Below, piece after piece: positions 1 through 13,100 of a stretch of DNA of 64,000 nt. Made by a program: the position numbers and the translations under genes. Location of the stretch: assembly GCA_012861695.1 (NCBI GenBank), contig JAAOOA010000016.1, positions 22,233,202 to 22,297,201 on the forward strand, read 5' to 3'. The notes under the pieces are model-generated. The model was not told the origin of the DNA. It made no database searches and saw only the letters and a list, made by a program, of their open reading frames with translations. The stretch's first letter is position 1. Each line of letters starts with the position of its first letter. Source of the stretch: Trematomus loennbergii (lineage: Eukaryota > Chordata > Actinopteri > Perciformes > Nototheniidae).

Positions 1-817
1 AGAATTCAGCTTGTGGCTGTATGAGCTGCTGCTTGGAGAGAGATTAAAGACTTAAAAGAGGCTCTGCTTGAAATATTCCGACGATGACGAACTAAAAAAG
101 GTCAGAATTAAAAAGTATCATGCAGCAGCTTTTGAAGATAATAAAAAACAATAGCTTTGCATATTATGTCTTCTGGGAACGGCACTGCATTAGTTACATC
201 TCATATAGTTTACAACCAACTGGATAAATTGCCAACGGTAATCTGTGAGCGCAGCGGGTTGCGTTTTCTCTGCCTCATCAAAACCGGATTTTACAAATCA
301 GATGGTTAAACTCATCAAAGGTGTCAGATTCGGGTCTAACGGCTACAAAGTCCCCGCAGACACACAGCGTGCGACTGCATCTAGGACACAGAGTGCCAGA
401 AGTCTGTACAGTCAATAAAACATAGTGGCAGTTCCACTTTACAGTTTTTTGAGCCAAATGCAGATCAATTGCATAAAGATTGCTGTAAAGACTTCAGTAA
501 ATTATTCTGCGTAGTCATTTTCTTGGAGCTTCCTGGAAAAAGAATCAATGATGGTTTTGTAGAGCGAGCAGCGTGTATGACGCACAGTCTCAAAGCCCTG
601 TTTGTCTGAGTGTTCAACTATATGTTTGTTCTGTATACAGACTGAAACGTAACTATTTAAGAGCACATGAATGCTTAATGTGATTATAGTCATTCTTGAA
701 AATGGCCTAATCAGTTAATAATCATTCAGCAAAAATAATTCAGTCAGGGAAAAAGGCCTGCAAGTAATTACCACTTAGATATAAACAACCTGGTTTTCGG
801 AAGAACTTTCCAAATAT

Positions 818-870
<53 letters not shown>

Positions 871-884
871 GTATGTGTGTATGT

Positions 885-962
<78 letters not shown>

Positions 963-967
963 TGTGT

Positions 968-1037
<70 letters not shown>
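1..1037 (-). other. ccdc88a intron 14, 5' portion
   Basis: The intron downstream of exon 14 in transcript order. It holds the long (GT)n/(CA)n tract at 829-1037 and unremarkable AT-rich sequence at 1-828. I see no exon, transposon end or RNA gene. Confidence 0.7.
829..1036. repeat. (GT)n/(CA)n microsatellite, imperfect, ~208 bp
   Basis: Alternating G and T on the plus strand with occasional TA, GG and TT interruptions, preceded by a T run at about 819-829. Open frames made of Val-Cys or Thr-His through it are artefacts. Its right end coincides with the exon 14 splice donor. Confidence 0.98.
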
Positions 1038-1174
1038 CTGTCTCTCAGAGTTTTCCTGAGTGTTTCCAGAGTCTTCTCCAGTAAAGCCTTCTCCTTCATC
1101 AGGTCAGTACTGAGAGACTCTGCGCTGCGGAGCGAGTCTCGGTCTGAGGTCAGTTCACTCGCCAACTGCTCCAG
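1038..1174 (-). CDS. ccdc88a: ccdc88a exon 14, coiled coil; donor abuts a (CA)n tract
   Basis: Residues 505-550, opening [17 protein letters not shown] and containing [19 protein letters not shown]. 137 bases. The intron begins GTACACACAC and passes straight into a (CA)n microsatellite. The following exon lies outside the window. Confidence 0.93.
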
Positions 1175-4100
1175 CTGTAAACAATTATTAAAGTAACATT
1201 TTAAAACAGATTCACTAACTTCATTTGGTTTTAGTTTTGTTGTGCATGGCCACACTGATGGTGGCTCTGTAATGACTGTAATCACATTTCTACATGTGAC
1301 TCCCAGTCACAAAGAAGCTTGTGCAATTACTAATCCATGATACAAACATATCATATATATACACCACCTCATTCTGTCATGACTCGCAGACAAACACACA
1401 CAAGTTATTGCAGGCACACACACATACACACATTAAATGGGACCATTTCTCTTGTTCAACTCTAACAGGAGCCGCATTCACATTTTAATGTGTTTTGGCT
1501 TAGAACCTCGAGTCACTCGAAAATAAATGTCTCACTCTGGGTTTTCCCTTTGTGAGAAAACACAATTTCATGCTTTTTTATCCCGAAGGCAAAGAGAGAG
1601 GCTTAAGTTTCTGAAAATAGCTGAGAGGCTTCTCTTAGCGAGGGCCATTTGGATGTCAAGACTGGAAAAGAGAAGGCAATGCGGGGCTCTCTGGATTTAT
1701 AGCTTTGCTTTCAGCCTGCTATCCACCCCTCTCTAAACGTTCTCCTACCTTCTCTTTTTTTATTTCTTACTGTCGCTGTGTGAAAAGGCCGAAAGTCAAG
1801 TGTTAGGTGATATATTATAGAGGACTGCTGGTCCAATATGCTAATCTTAGTGGGGGCCCTGAGGAGGGGCAGCACATTACACCAAGGCTGTAATTGAATT
1901 GAAGCAATTATTATTTAAAAAGATACTAACAACGACTCACTAAACTTGTTTTCTCTTTTTGATTATTAAAGTACATGCTGTAAAGCGTGCTTTTTGCCTA
2001 CAACCTTTGAATAACAAAGCTTATTTATTACTTATCAAGTTGTGAAATTATTTATTTTGTATCATCTGCAAAAAGTATAAGCAGCATTATTTAAGAGCCA
2101 TATGGGAGATCAGTGATGTACATTTGAAAAAGCATTGGACCAAGAATGAAGCCTTGAAGCACCCCTCTCAGAATAGTATCGAAAACAATCTTGACATAAT
2201 GATGGATGTCTGTGGATGCAAGTGACCAAAACAATCTAAAGATTAAACTGTTTTGGAAAGGACATTTTAGTATATCTGTGTTTATAAATGTCCCATTTTG
2301 TCAAACAAGCATTACAAATGAAAACCACCTATATACAAAGTCCAATTTCTTACTTTGTGGTTCAGCCTCTGGTTCTCCTGGCTGGCTTTGGACAGTTTGG
2401 TCACGGTGTCCTGACTGGCTGTTCCTCGGAGCTCCTCCACAGTCTTCAGCAGGCTCTGGTTGTCTTTCTCCAGCTTCAACAGGCGGCTGGAGGTCAGCTC
2501 ATTCACCTCCTCGCCCAGAGACTTCTGAGGGGCTGAGGCAATAACAGCAAGAAAAGTGGATTATGCAATGAGTTTAAGCTAGATGTGCGTAAAAGACTGT
2601 CTAATATGGTCAGTACATATTCTACTCATATTCTACTATTCTAAGGGAAATGAATAAAAGCAGTGCAAAAGAAAAGGCTTTCTCTGGAATCTGTTTAAGA
2701 CTTAGTGTTTCACAGATATGATGTGTGTCTGAGCTTGAACAGGAAAAGGAAATGCAGCCAAAAAGAAGCAGTAGCTTAACAAAAACATTAACAAACAGAC
2801 AAGAGACCACTGTGGGAACAATTAAGCAACCCCCCCCGGCTCTGACCTGGTGTTCTTCCGACACACACAATCAATGATTTAACACATGTACATTAAAGTT
2901 GTGTTAAGATTTTTGGTGTTCAAAGGCAAAATCACAGAAAAATAAGTCGGTCAAAAATAAATGAATACAAAGCTGTAAGGTCTAACTTCACAAGTCTTAA
3001 GCCTTCAAAGTGACATTTTAACAAACACACAACACAGAGTCTTTATCCGATCCCTGGCCAGTTAAACCTCTTAAAAGCTTTTATGATCCAGACGCACAGA
3101 TTATCCTCCAAGAGCCACTGAATATTAATTACAGGTCTTAACCAAGTGGAAAGAAGACCCAGTGGAGGCTGGCATATGCAAAATGGTCATTGGGATGAAT
3201 CCAGGGCCAGGAGCCAAGGAGCAAAACCTGCTCTGTTGGCCTTCTGGAGCCTTAAGCATGACCCACATTGATCTATTTAATCCTTGTTCTCGTTCTCTGG
3301 CATTAACAGGTTCCTTGGCTCCATATTCTCCTTACCTTCGGTGAGATCTGGGGTCTTGGACAGTTGCTCCAGCTCCCAGCCCAGGTGCAGGGACTCGTCC
3401 ATGCTCTGTTTCTGAGCCATCTCCAGCACGAGGTTCTCCTCCAGCAGCTCCTCCATGCGTTTACGGTCCATGTCCCGCTCCTGGAGATAACAGAGAGATT
3501 AATGGTGTGTTCAGATAATTTCAATGTATATTTTAACTGTACTATGTATTATTTGATTGACCTGTACTTAAATCATGTTTTATAATTGTTTGTGTGATAG
3601 AGATTATGCAATGTTTTTAGTGTTTGTTGATTGTTATGTACCTACCTAAGGACTGCAGATGGAAATGAGCTATTAGCTCAAATCTGGCATAATTCATCTC
3701 TTCTCTTTTCTGAGATGAATGTATTTGTATGCATGGTCCTTGTTGAAATAAATACATAATAATAATAATAAACAAACGTTGAACACTCTACTGCGGAAAG
3801 GACTGCTCCATTCCCTTACGGCCCATCCACACGGCGGCGTGCGTTGAAGCTTGCGGCGGGCGTGTCTGAAACTCGACCAACAACCAATCGCATGAATCTC
3901 CCGCCCCTGACACACAAGCAGCGGTTTGATTGGCTAGAGCTTGTACTGGCATACGATTCAATTGCTGACGCTTCTGCCGAGGCTTCAAAAGTTGAACATT
4001 GCTCAACTTTTGCAGCGAGCCACGCCAGCAAAGCTCCGCTTCGCTTCCCACAATGCAGTTCGGCGAAAAGTGACGTCACCCCATTCAAAGTGAATGGTGA

Positions 4101-7100
4101 AGCTTTCAACGCACGCCGCTGTGTGGACGGGCCGTTATTCTCTACGACTGATTTTCTTGTCCTCCTATAATGACCCTGATTTATTTTTTAAACCCAGGCT
4201 CTTATACCCTCTATGAAAACCAGAATCTCACCATCTCCAGGTCATGGATCTTGGAATTCAGCTGCAGATTCTCTTTCTCCAGGAGGTGCAGTTTGTCGGA
4301 GCGCTGCCTGCTAGCATCCAGCTGCTCCTCCAACATGCTCTTAGTTTCCAACATACCTGGTTGTCCTCCTTCAGCTCCTACAGAAACCACCACATCAGCA
4401 GAGAGTGCACGTTAAACAAAAAAACATACACACTGCAGCTAGTACAGAAATCGTTTTGAAGATGTCCTCTGATGTCTATTATGTATGTATCCGTACTACG
4501 ACTAGAATCAGTAATAACAGTATTTAAAGTAACAGTATGAGCAGTAGTGGAAATAAGCAGCAAATAAAGGGATGTGTAGAATAATTGAGTTACTCAAATT
4601 TACAAATATAAAGTTGATATTCAAATGGTGTAGATACTATTCGTGCATGGTCAGCAAACACTTCCCCTTGATAATTAAAAAATATACATATTTATGGGTA
4701 AAAACCTTTTATTTATGAACTGAAAAACACTTGCATCATGAGATTATGCAGTGTGGAGAATAGCTGGTGTCTTGCATTTTATCTAATGTTGCTTATGTGC
4801 GGTTAATATGACGTGATATGAAGTCAAATTGACTTGCATATTTATTTTATGTCCTGGGGTTGTCTTTTAACAAACACCATCCTCTTGGCTTAGTGTAAAG
4901 TAACGCTTCACGTGCGCAGTGTGTACCTCGACTCTGGCCTTGTAAAACTCGATGTCGTGAAGTCTCTCCCTGTATCGGCTCAGCTCGCTCTCTAGCTTGT
5001 CGACACGGATCGCCTTCTCTCTGAGCGCGTCCAGCTCGTCGCGGTAGGCCCGAGCCGACCGAGCGTCCGACATCAACTGGTAGCTCTGCAGGAGCCAAAT
5101 ACACAGTATGAACATGTGGAAATGATGACTCATAACAGCATATCTTAGTATAGCGTGCACAGATATACGAACCATTAGTGAAAAGCAACAGATGCGTTTA
5201 CAAGTGAGTGGACTGTAATATTGTATGACAGGTAGATAATCTATGAGCAACTAAGTCTTGCCTGTTACATAAACAGATAAAAGGTCAGAACAAACTCTCC
5301 ACGCTATTAATTATCACAAGCACGCTCCCCCCTCACACACATTAACACTAACTCCCTGAACTCATCCACCTTTTTTACAGCATATACTTTGTTAGCCTGC
5401 CAGTCAGCCTGCCGCCTCTTTCAAATCAAAAGCCATAGGAGGCTGTTTCGAGACTAAAGATAGCTGTAATAGCCTCTAATGAGCTAAGTCACTAGCTCGC
5501 TGATTAAGTCTGGCAGCACTGCTGAAACAAAGTACTTTGAAAGAGGAGGGATCAGCAGGTGAAGGCGAGATGAGGTCATATTAATGTGTGTGTGTTGTTT
5601 AGGTGTGTGAGGATTTGTGACATGTGTTGTTACCTCCTGCTGAAGCTTCTTGAGCTCGCCTTCACTGTTATCCAGCTCCTGCCTGGTGTCCAAAAGCTGC
5701 TCGCTCTTCTCCTCTCTGAAAAAGAAGGAAAGGGGAATTAAACAAGGAGAAAAATGGAAAGAGGTCAGAGATTGTAACCTAGATAGAGGAAGGATAGAAG
5801 GAATTCTAGAAAGTACTTTTATTTTGGTGTGCCTGCATGCATGCTTCCCAATTAAATACCAACACGGACAATCCTTCAGGGCTGTTTCCATTTCAAAGCT
5901 TGAAACTAAATCCTTTAGTGGAAGGGACCCATTGACATAGTTATTGAATAGTTATATTTACCATAAACTGCCTTAATATCATCAACATTGTGTCTTAATT
6001 TGTCAAAATGTAAGAGATTAATTGCAGGTAGTTTTATCATTGTAATTGCGGTACCATTTAAAAAGAAAGAAAGGAGGCTACTCAATACAAAAACAACTGT
6101 TAGTATTAAAAAAGGCATACACAACATCACATTAGGCATAATAGACCATTGTCCAAGTTATAAAAATAGCTCACATGTTTATTTCAAGACTTCAATAAAC
6201 ACATTTTCATGTAAGAATAGCGATTGTGTCCGGTGAGATTGAGATGTGATGGTCAGGACACAAAGTCTTTCCTGTGTCCTGCCCTGAATTCAGCTACTAA
6301 TAAACAAACTCTTTCTGCTGAACATCACCCCCAGCATCACACACACCATGACAAACAGAGAGGGGAAAGACAGCCGTTAAAGTCAACTGAAGAAAAGATA
6401 GTACCCTGTGACTACTTCAGGGGTAAACATATGCAAATCCACCCCTGAGGCTCGGAGCCCTCATCTTCCTTTATTCTGGAGAAACTTCTACAGTCAGTTA
6501 AGATCATAGACGTAGTGACGCAAGTTATACATCTGGTTGTCCAAGTTGTACAAAACACAGAATCAAAAGTGTCAGTCTTTCACCCTTAATAATAGGTTCT
6601 GCTATTTGATACCAACACTGTCCTGTGTCCGTGTGCTTAAGTGACAGTGAGATAGGAAGCCTGACATTTGCTGTCTCTACGAGTTTGTGTGTGTGTGTGC
6701 AAATTCTCCGAGCTTCTACCATAGGGGCAGAGTGTATCACACTGCTCTGAAGAAAAAAGGACTGCATTCCTGAGATGCTGTCTTGTGTTTGCGCATAAAA
6801 CCGCTCCACTGAACATCTGATGGAGTATTTGATTGCAGCTCTCTGGAGACTCGGGGGTGCTTCTCAATAAGGAAATGGCACCTTTGTTTCCCCTCTTTAC
6901 TTTCATTTCACTCCTCCTTCCTCCCACAGCTGAAGGGAAATAGAGTCGACATGCAGGCAGGATGTTCCTTTACCCATTTCTGTTTGTGTGTCTTAAGTTA
7001 ACCCCCTCCCCCTCTTGCAGCCTCTCCCCGTCTTCCCCCAAAAACTCCAGTTACTGAAATCACAAACACCTGTCAACTCCAGCATGGCAGATTAGCTTTG

Positions 7101-10100
7101 GGCTCATATTATGGATGCAGCTGGCTCTGCTGCTTATGTTAATAGAAAGCACAGACAAACAATTGCATGCATTGTTGTGTTTGAAAAGCAAAGCAGCAAA
7201 CAGCAACATGTATTCCTTGTCTACTACATGTCTAAATGGTATGCCTCCTACCCTAATCCTAATGTTTTTATAATACACATGTTTGGCCCTCTATACCCAA
7301 GATGCCTAAAATGTGAAATTATTATAACAAATGCGTTGTAAGCTATTAAATATGACCTGAACAGCAAATATATAATTCCATGTGGAAGTGACTCACTTTT
7401 GTCTACAGAATACACTATAAACAAACACGCATGTACACAAATCTACAAACACAGCTTTTGTGATCAACATTACCACATTTCCTCTGTAATATTTTTAATA
7501 GTTTCTTAACTAAAACAGTATGTCAAGGAACAGCAGATTGTAAATAAATAAACACCACAGAAAATGAACAATAAACAAAAATCTAACTTTTAAATAAATA
7601 AATAACATTTAATTGATTACTCCTGCAGGACCATGTGTTGGTTGAGTAACAATTACGATAGGGTGGACTGTTTTATTCAGTAAAGAAGAAAACACCAATT
7701 CCAGCATAAAAGCACATTCACTCAGAGAGGATTAGGATAATTAGGATTTTTAGCAGGTAATAATCAACTGGTATTCAAGTTGTATTGGCTTGTTGGCACA
7801 AACTCGCATGGGCTATTAGTAACAGAAAATATGATTATTTGTTACTATCTGCTATTCCATTTTTTATTAAGTCAGTTTCTTATCCATTTACATTTTACAT
7901 AGAGAGAGGTTTAACCGTCATTTAGAGGAGAAAACTGAACACTATAAACTTAATGAGGATAGGATTTATTACCGGACTGTAGTATTAGACTGCATTAGTT
8001 GAAGCTAGATGTACATTAAAGACTGTCTAATATGCTCAGTACATAGGGGGACTATTCTAAAGGGAAATTAATAAAAGGAATCAGGTTGAGACTGAGTGTT
8101 TCACAGATATGATCGCAGTGTGTCTGAGCTTGAACAGGAAAAGGAAATTCAGCCAAAAAGAGGCAGTAGCTTAAACATTAACAAACAGACAGAGACCACT
8201 GTGGGAACAATTAAGCAAACCCCCCCGGCTCTGACCTGGTGTTCTTCCGACACACACGCATAAGACCACACAGTAAACACACACATCTACATTTGAATGA
8301 GGAGACAATATCTGTTTATGTCACTGAGACACATTAAACACTGTCCTCTGCTTATAGAAGAAATACCATCATGTGACCAGTATCTGACAGCTTGGACTGA
8401 CTTAAAGCCCTTGTTGTCCCTTTTTGTCTCTTGTCTGGCCCATCACATAAACAAGTAAACAATTCCATGGCAACCAACAAACAATACAACTCATTGGCTA
8501 GTCGGGTGCTGTTTTGTTACCCTGTTTAGGCCCTAAGAAATTATCATGTAGGCCCTAGCTCAAGGACGTTTAAGGGAAATGTCTACTGTGATGAATGTCA
8601 GGCCTTTTCTCTACAAGAACCACCATTAATGAGTTCAGGCAATATGCAGTGTTTTCATGTGACTGAGCACAGGGTGATCGGCACTCCTTCAGGGTTACAA
8701 CCAAATGTAAAAAAAAATTCTTGTTTGCATTAAGCACTCACACATGCCACTGTTGGACAAAGACAGAAGAATATCTCCGACAGAATGATCAAAGACCTTT
8801 TCCACATATTAAGATCACCAGGAGCTTGAATTAACATAAAGGTGACTTGTTGAGAAAACTTCAACATAAGTTATAAATGGCTGTTAATTTGAAATCAGAT
8901 TCACTCAAGAGACCAAATGACATCAAATAAAGTAGGAACTACACATTATCAGATGGGAGACAGACCCTCATTAAAGTCTAATTCAAGATTAGTTTCAGTG
9001 GGGATTTATTGTGAAGGAGGTCTAAAACATCATCTCTTCACCTTACAGTTTCTGGCATTCAGTATCGACTACTACCTCATGATGCCAGCCAGTCTGATAG
9101 ATTAGATGTAATGCGTGTGCAACTTTTAAATACTTCCCCCTTTCTTGCTCCCTTTTTTCCAACTCATCCGTGTTGACCATTAAGCCTTTGTCTGCCAAGG
9201 GATTATAGCACTTCGGAAAGGAAGCTGTATTATTCATGGGAAGAACTTAACAGGCCTCACCAGGGTCTGTGAGTGGCGTTTTACTCGTGTGACTGTGCAT
9301 GTTGTGTGGTGCAGAATGACATCATCAACAACATCGTCTTATGGGAGTAATAAAGATGCAGAGGAAGTGGACTGCTGGTATTCATGACTTTTCCTCTCTA
9401 CATCCTTACTGTTGTTCTTCAAGCGTCATGTTTGAGGCTTAAATACAGTCATTAAAACACAGAAAAACAACTATGAGCATAAACTCATTGTGAGTTCCTG
9501 TAAGAACCATGATGAATAATCACATCCTGCTTAAACTAAGGCCTTTAAAAAACTAAAACTTTGATACCTTTCCAGATGTTTTAACATTGTATAATTAAAA
9601 ATCAGTCGTTCTAAAAAAAAAAAATCAAGAAACATAATTTAAAGGGGACCTATCATGCAAATGCACTTTTGTACATCTTTTATACATGGATATGTGTCCC
9701 GGTGTTCCAGGAACTCCCCAAGTGTCAGAAAACACAACCCTCTCTCTTTTCCTCCATACCCAAATCTCTAAAAAAGGGCTGCAACGGATCTGATACAGAC
9801 TGATCCAGATTTGAACACTTCACTGACGTCACAGAAGTGGCGCTACGGCTATTGGGCCAACTCTCCACCTATCAGGGGAATGTGGGGTTGGGCCACGGCC
9901 GGCCATTGCCGCTCGAAAGTGCTGGAGACGCTGTAGTACATATGCCAGGCCTGTAAGTGGCGCTGTAGTCTGCCACAAAATCAGCGAAGAAGACTTCCCG
10001 CCCATAGTTACCATGGTTACCCTTCTGTTTATTCTCCGCTGTGGCTTTTTTTCTCCCTCCCCGAGGCAAGCGTTTGCTCCTGCTGCTTTAATTCAATGCA

Positions 10101-13100
10101 ATCCCTCCCCGTCGAGGCAAGCACTGTAATTCTCTCCAGTTAGTCCACCAGCAGATGACAAACACCACCTCTTCCAAGGAACGAGGGGACCATGCGGCAG
10201 AGTTTCAGTTTCAGTTTCGTTCGCCGGTCAAGATGTCCGTTAAAGTTTAAATCTTCCGGACAAAATTAGAAAAGTGCCGGTCAAAGGTCTTCTTTGTTAT
10301 TTATTGAGCTTTAAAACAAATGAATAACGACTCTATATAATAAAACACGGAGGACGGAGATCTCTTTTTCTCCCCTCTTCTGACAGCCCAGCAGCTGATC
10401 AGAGCACGGCTCACCTCTCCTGCAGGGGGGCGTGGTCAGCAGAATCAGACCCGTAGACAGCAAACAGCACATAGAGCGAAATGAGGCATGGCTAAAATGC
10501 ATGATCTGTTTGGTATTTTGAAAACAGAAACGTATAAATATACCTTATATAGGTATGGCCCTACAATATATTATTTAAATATAGCATGATAGGTCCACTT
10601 TAAAGTAAAAAATTACACTCAAAACGATGAACCCCTATTACTAGTACGCCAACTTTGAAAAGTAAAGCTCCTTCTTCTAAGGGACTTAGGCGGCGTTTAC
10701 ACGATAACGCAAACGGTTGTATCCGCAACTTTTCTCTTTCGTTTAGCCCGTTCGGCCACACGAGGCCGTAACGGAAACGCGGAAACGGACCCCGCAAACG
10801 ATAACGGGTCCCAAGGTGGATAGATCTGCAACCGGAACGCTCTGGGGGGCCAAACGGCTCAGTGTGTACGCCCTATACGATCATTTCCTGATAACGATGA
10901 AGCCATAGCCCCACCTCTCCCCACCTCTGCTGCTCACTGCTGTAGCATGGTCAGTAGCTACTGTCAGTAGCTACTGCTAGTGCTACTGCTACTGACCATG
11001 CTACAGATGTTAGAGGAGCTGTAGATTTTGCACTACCACAACCATCAGCAACAAGTGGACATGGAGAATTACATGAATTACATGCTAAATCTACCGCGGG
11101 GCATAAACAGAAGGGCAACCATGGCAACCATGCTCGGGGGTCTTCTTCGCTGCTTTTGGTGTATTTTGTGGCAGAATACAGCGCCACTTATAGGCCCGGC
11201 ATATGTACTACAGCGTCTCCAGCGCTTACGAGCGGTCTCGTGCGGAAGTACAGCGCCACTTACAGGCCCGGCATATGTACTACAGCGTTTCCAGTGGTCT
11301 CGTGTGAACGGACACGTTAAATGAGCCGAATGCGTGTGAACGGAATACTTTTTTGAACACTAATTCGGTGCGTAAAAGGCAAACGTTCCCGTGTAAATGG
11401 GGTCTTAGTTCAATGTCTGCCTCTAAATCATTTTCAGCAATCTCTCCACTATCATTATCTAATAAAAAGTACAATACAATAAACAACTACTCCAAAGATT
11501 GAACACAAAGCCTAATGACAGTCCCGCGATTTCTGTTGATGCCTACAACCATATCAACCAAGTCCAAACATTGAGGGCCAATGAACTATCGAATAACTTT
11601 GATCTCACAATTCATGGGAAGTAGCAAACAAGGTAAGGGTAAATAGCTATAGCCTCATTCAATCAAATGACCTTTTGTTTGAGGTTTGTGCTCTTTTTTA
11701 CTGTATTCTGTCCCCTTGGTTCTCCATTTTGTTATCTAGCTGATAAAGCCGTGGTACTCACAGTTCCTGTCGAAGGCGTCTGATCTTGGCTTTGGCATCA
11801 GCCAGCTCCACAGAGAGGTGCTGCCGGCTCTCGGTCCTCCTCATCCCGGGGGAGTCACCAGGAGACTGGGTCTGACAGGAAGCTAGAGGGGAGAGCTGGA
11901 CACAGTCTCTCTCCTGGGTCAACTCCACTATAGTCTGCAGGGAAAGACGACGGAAAGAATGGGCAGGAGGTGAGATATCTAGACATGAGTACAATTAATA
12001 GAATCAGGTAGACAGTTTTATTCCACAGGCCATAAGACTGTTAAACACCTGAACTAAGAACATCCATAACATTCAACTGTTTGTAACTTACATACATTAC
12101 ATGTTACTTGTTAGACGCTTTTATCCAAAGCGACTTACATACTCAATACTGTGGACAATCCCCACAGGAGCAATTTGAGGTGAAGTGTGTTGCCCAGGGA
12201 CACAATGACATGCTGACTGCAGTGGGGTTTGAACCTGTGACCCCCTGATCCGAACACCTACGGACAATCCACTACGCCACAAGCCTCCTACACACTTACA
12301 AATTATGTATCACTTATACATAGACTCTTATGGCACTACTTCTCTATTCTATTTTATTGTATTTACTTGCACTATTTTATCTGTTTTATTGTGTTGCACT
12401 GTTGGAGGAGCCTGTGACCTAAGATCGACATAACTACACTGTAGAATGACAAAGAAGCCTTGAATCTTGAGGTTCAGAAATATATTTCAATATGTATTTA
12501 GGGTAATCTGTACAAAGCAAAGCAGTATTACAGTGGCTAACATTCTGATTCAACAATTGGACTTCATGCAAAGAAGAATGGATCCATGGATTCACCCAAA
12601 GCCCCCGCACCACCCAAAATTAGAACACAACGCATTAGGGCAAAAAGTACATGCACAGTCCCACACACAGACTATTCTGATCTACTGCCCGTGACAGGAA
12701 ATGGGATTTTAATTGAGAACGGCTGGACTCCACAGTGATAATCTGGAGGCTATTAGAACCCTTCACACACACACACAAAACACACACAGACAAAGATCAG
12801 CTATATCAGTTGTGGGCATCTGCACCGTTTCGGTTGGAAACTCATTTAATGACGTAAATACTCCAAGTTAAACACACACACACCATCTATGAGACAGTTA
12901 AAGTTTCAACCCTTCCTTCCTGAGGCTGGTCTTGTGTTAACAGTAAAAAATGAAAAGTTTCCACATAACCCTGACTAGAAGCTCTGTGACAAACTTCCAA
13001 AAAACACACAAGAGAATAATTAAAATACAATGTACCACTTCCCTGGATTCCTGCTTCTTCTATTGTACAGTTTTTGTTTTTGCAGTTTGGCTTAAAATAT

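Larger units (their letters stand above)
10690..11403. mobile_element. 714-bp non-autonomous DNA transposon, composite interior
   Basis: Imperfect terminal inverted repeats: the left end reads GCGGCGTTTACACGATAACG, and the complement of the right end reads ACCCCATTTACACGGGAACG. CTTAG stands directly outside both ends (10685-10689, 11404-11408), a candidate target duplication. The interior holds a 19-bp perfect hairpin (10940-11006), the module shared with the neighbouring element (11103-11234), and a 60-odd-bp tandem duplication near 11178-11300. No coding capacity. Confidence 0.75.
5716..11761 (-). other. ccdc88a intron 8, ~6 kb
   Basis: Holds segmental repeat copy B (8003-8257) and two neighbouring DNA elements (9639-10603, 10690-11403). 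From 5716 to 8000 and from 8260 to 9635 I recognise no gene, repeat family or RNA. Confidence 0.7.

Noticed and set aside
740..1285. Long frames of Thr-His, Val-Cys or Val-Tyr repeats on both strands
   Set aside because: They are translations of the (GT)n/(CA)n microsatellite; one happens to join real exon 14 codons in frame, but the repeat portion is intron.
3844..4170. Overlapping frames of up to 108 codons at 3788-4170
   Set aside because: They lie within a GC-rich MITE, and both strands stay open because of composition, not coding.
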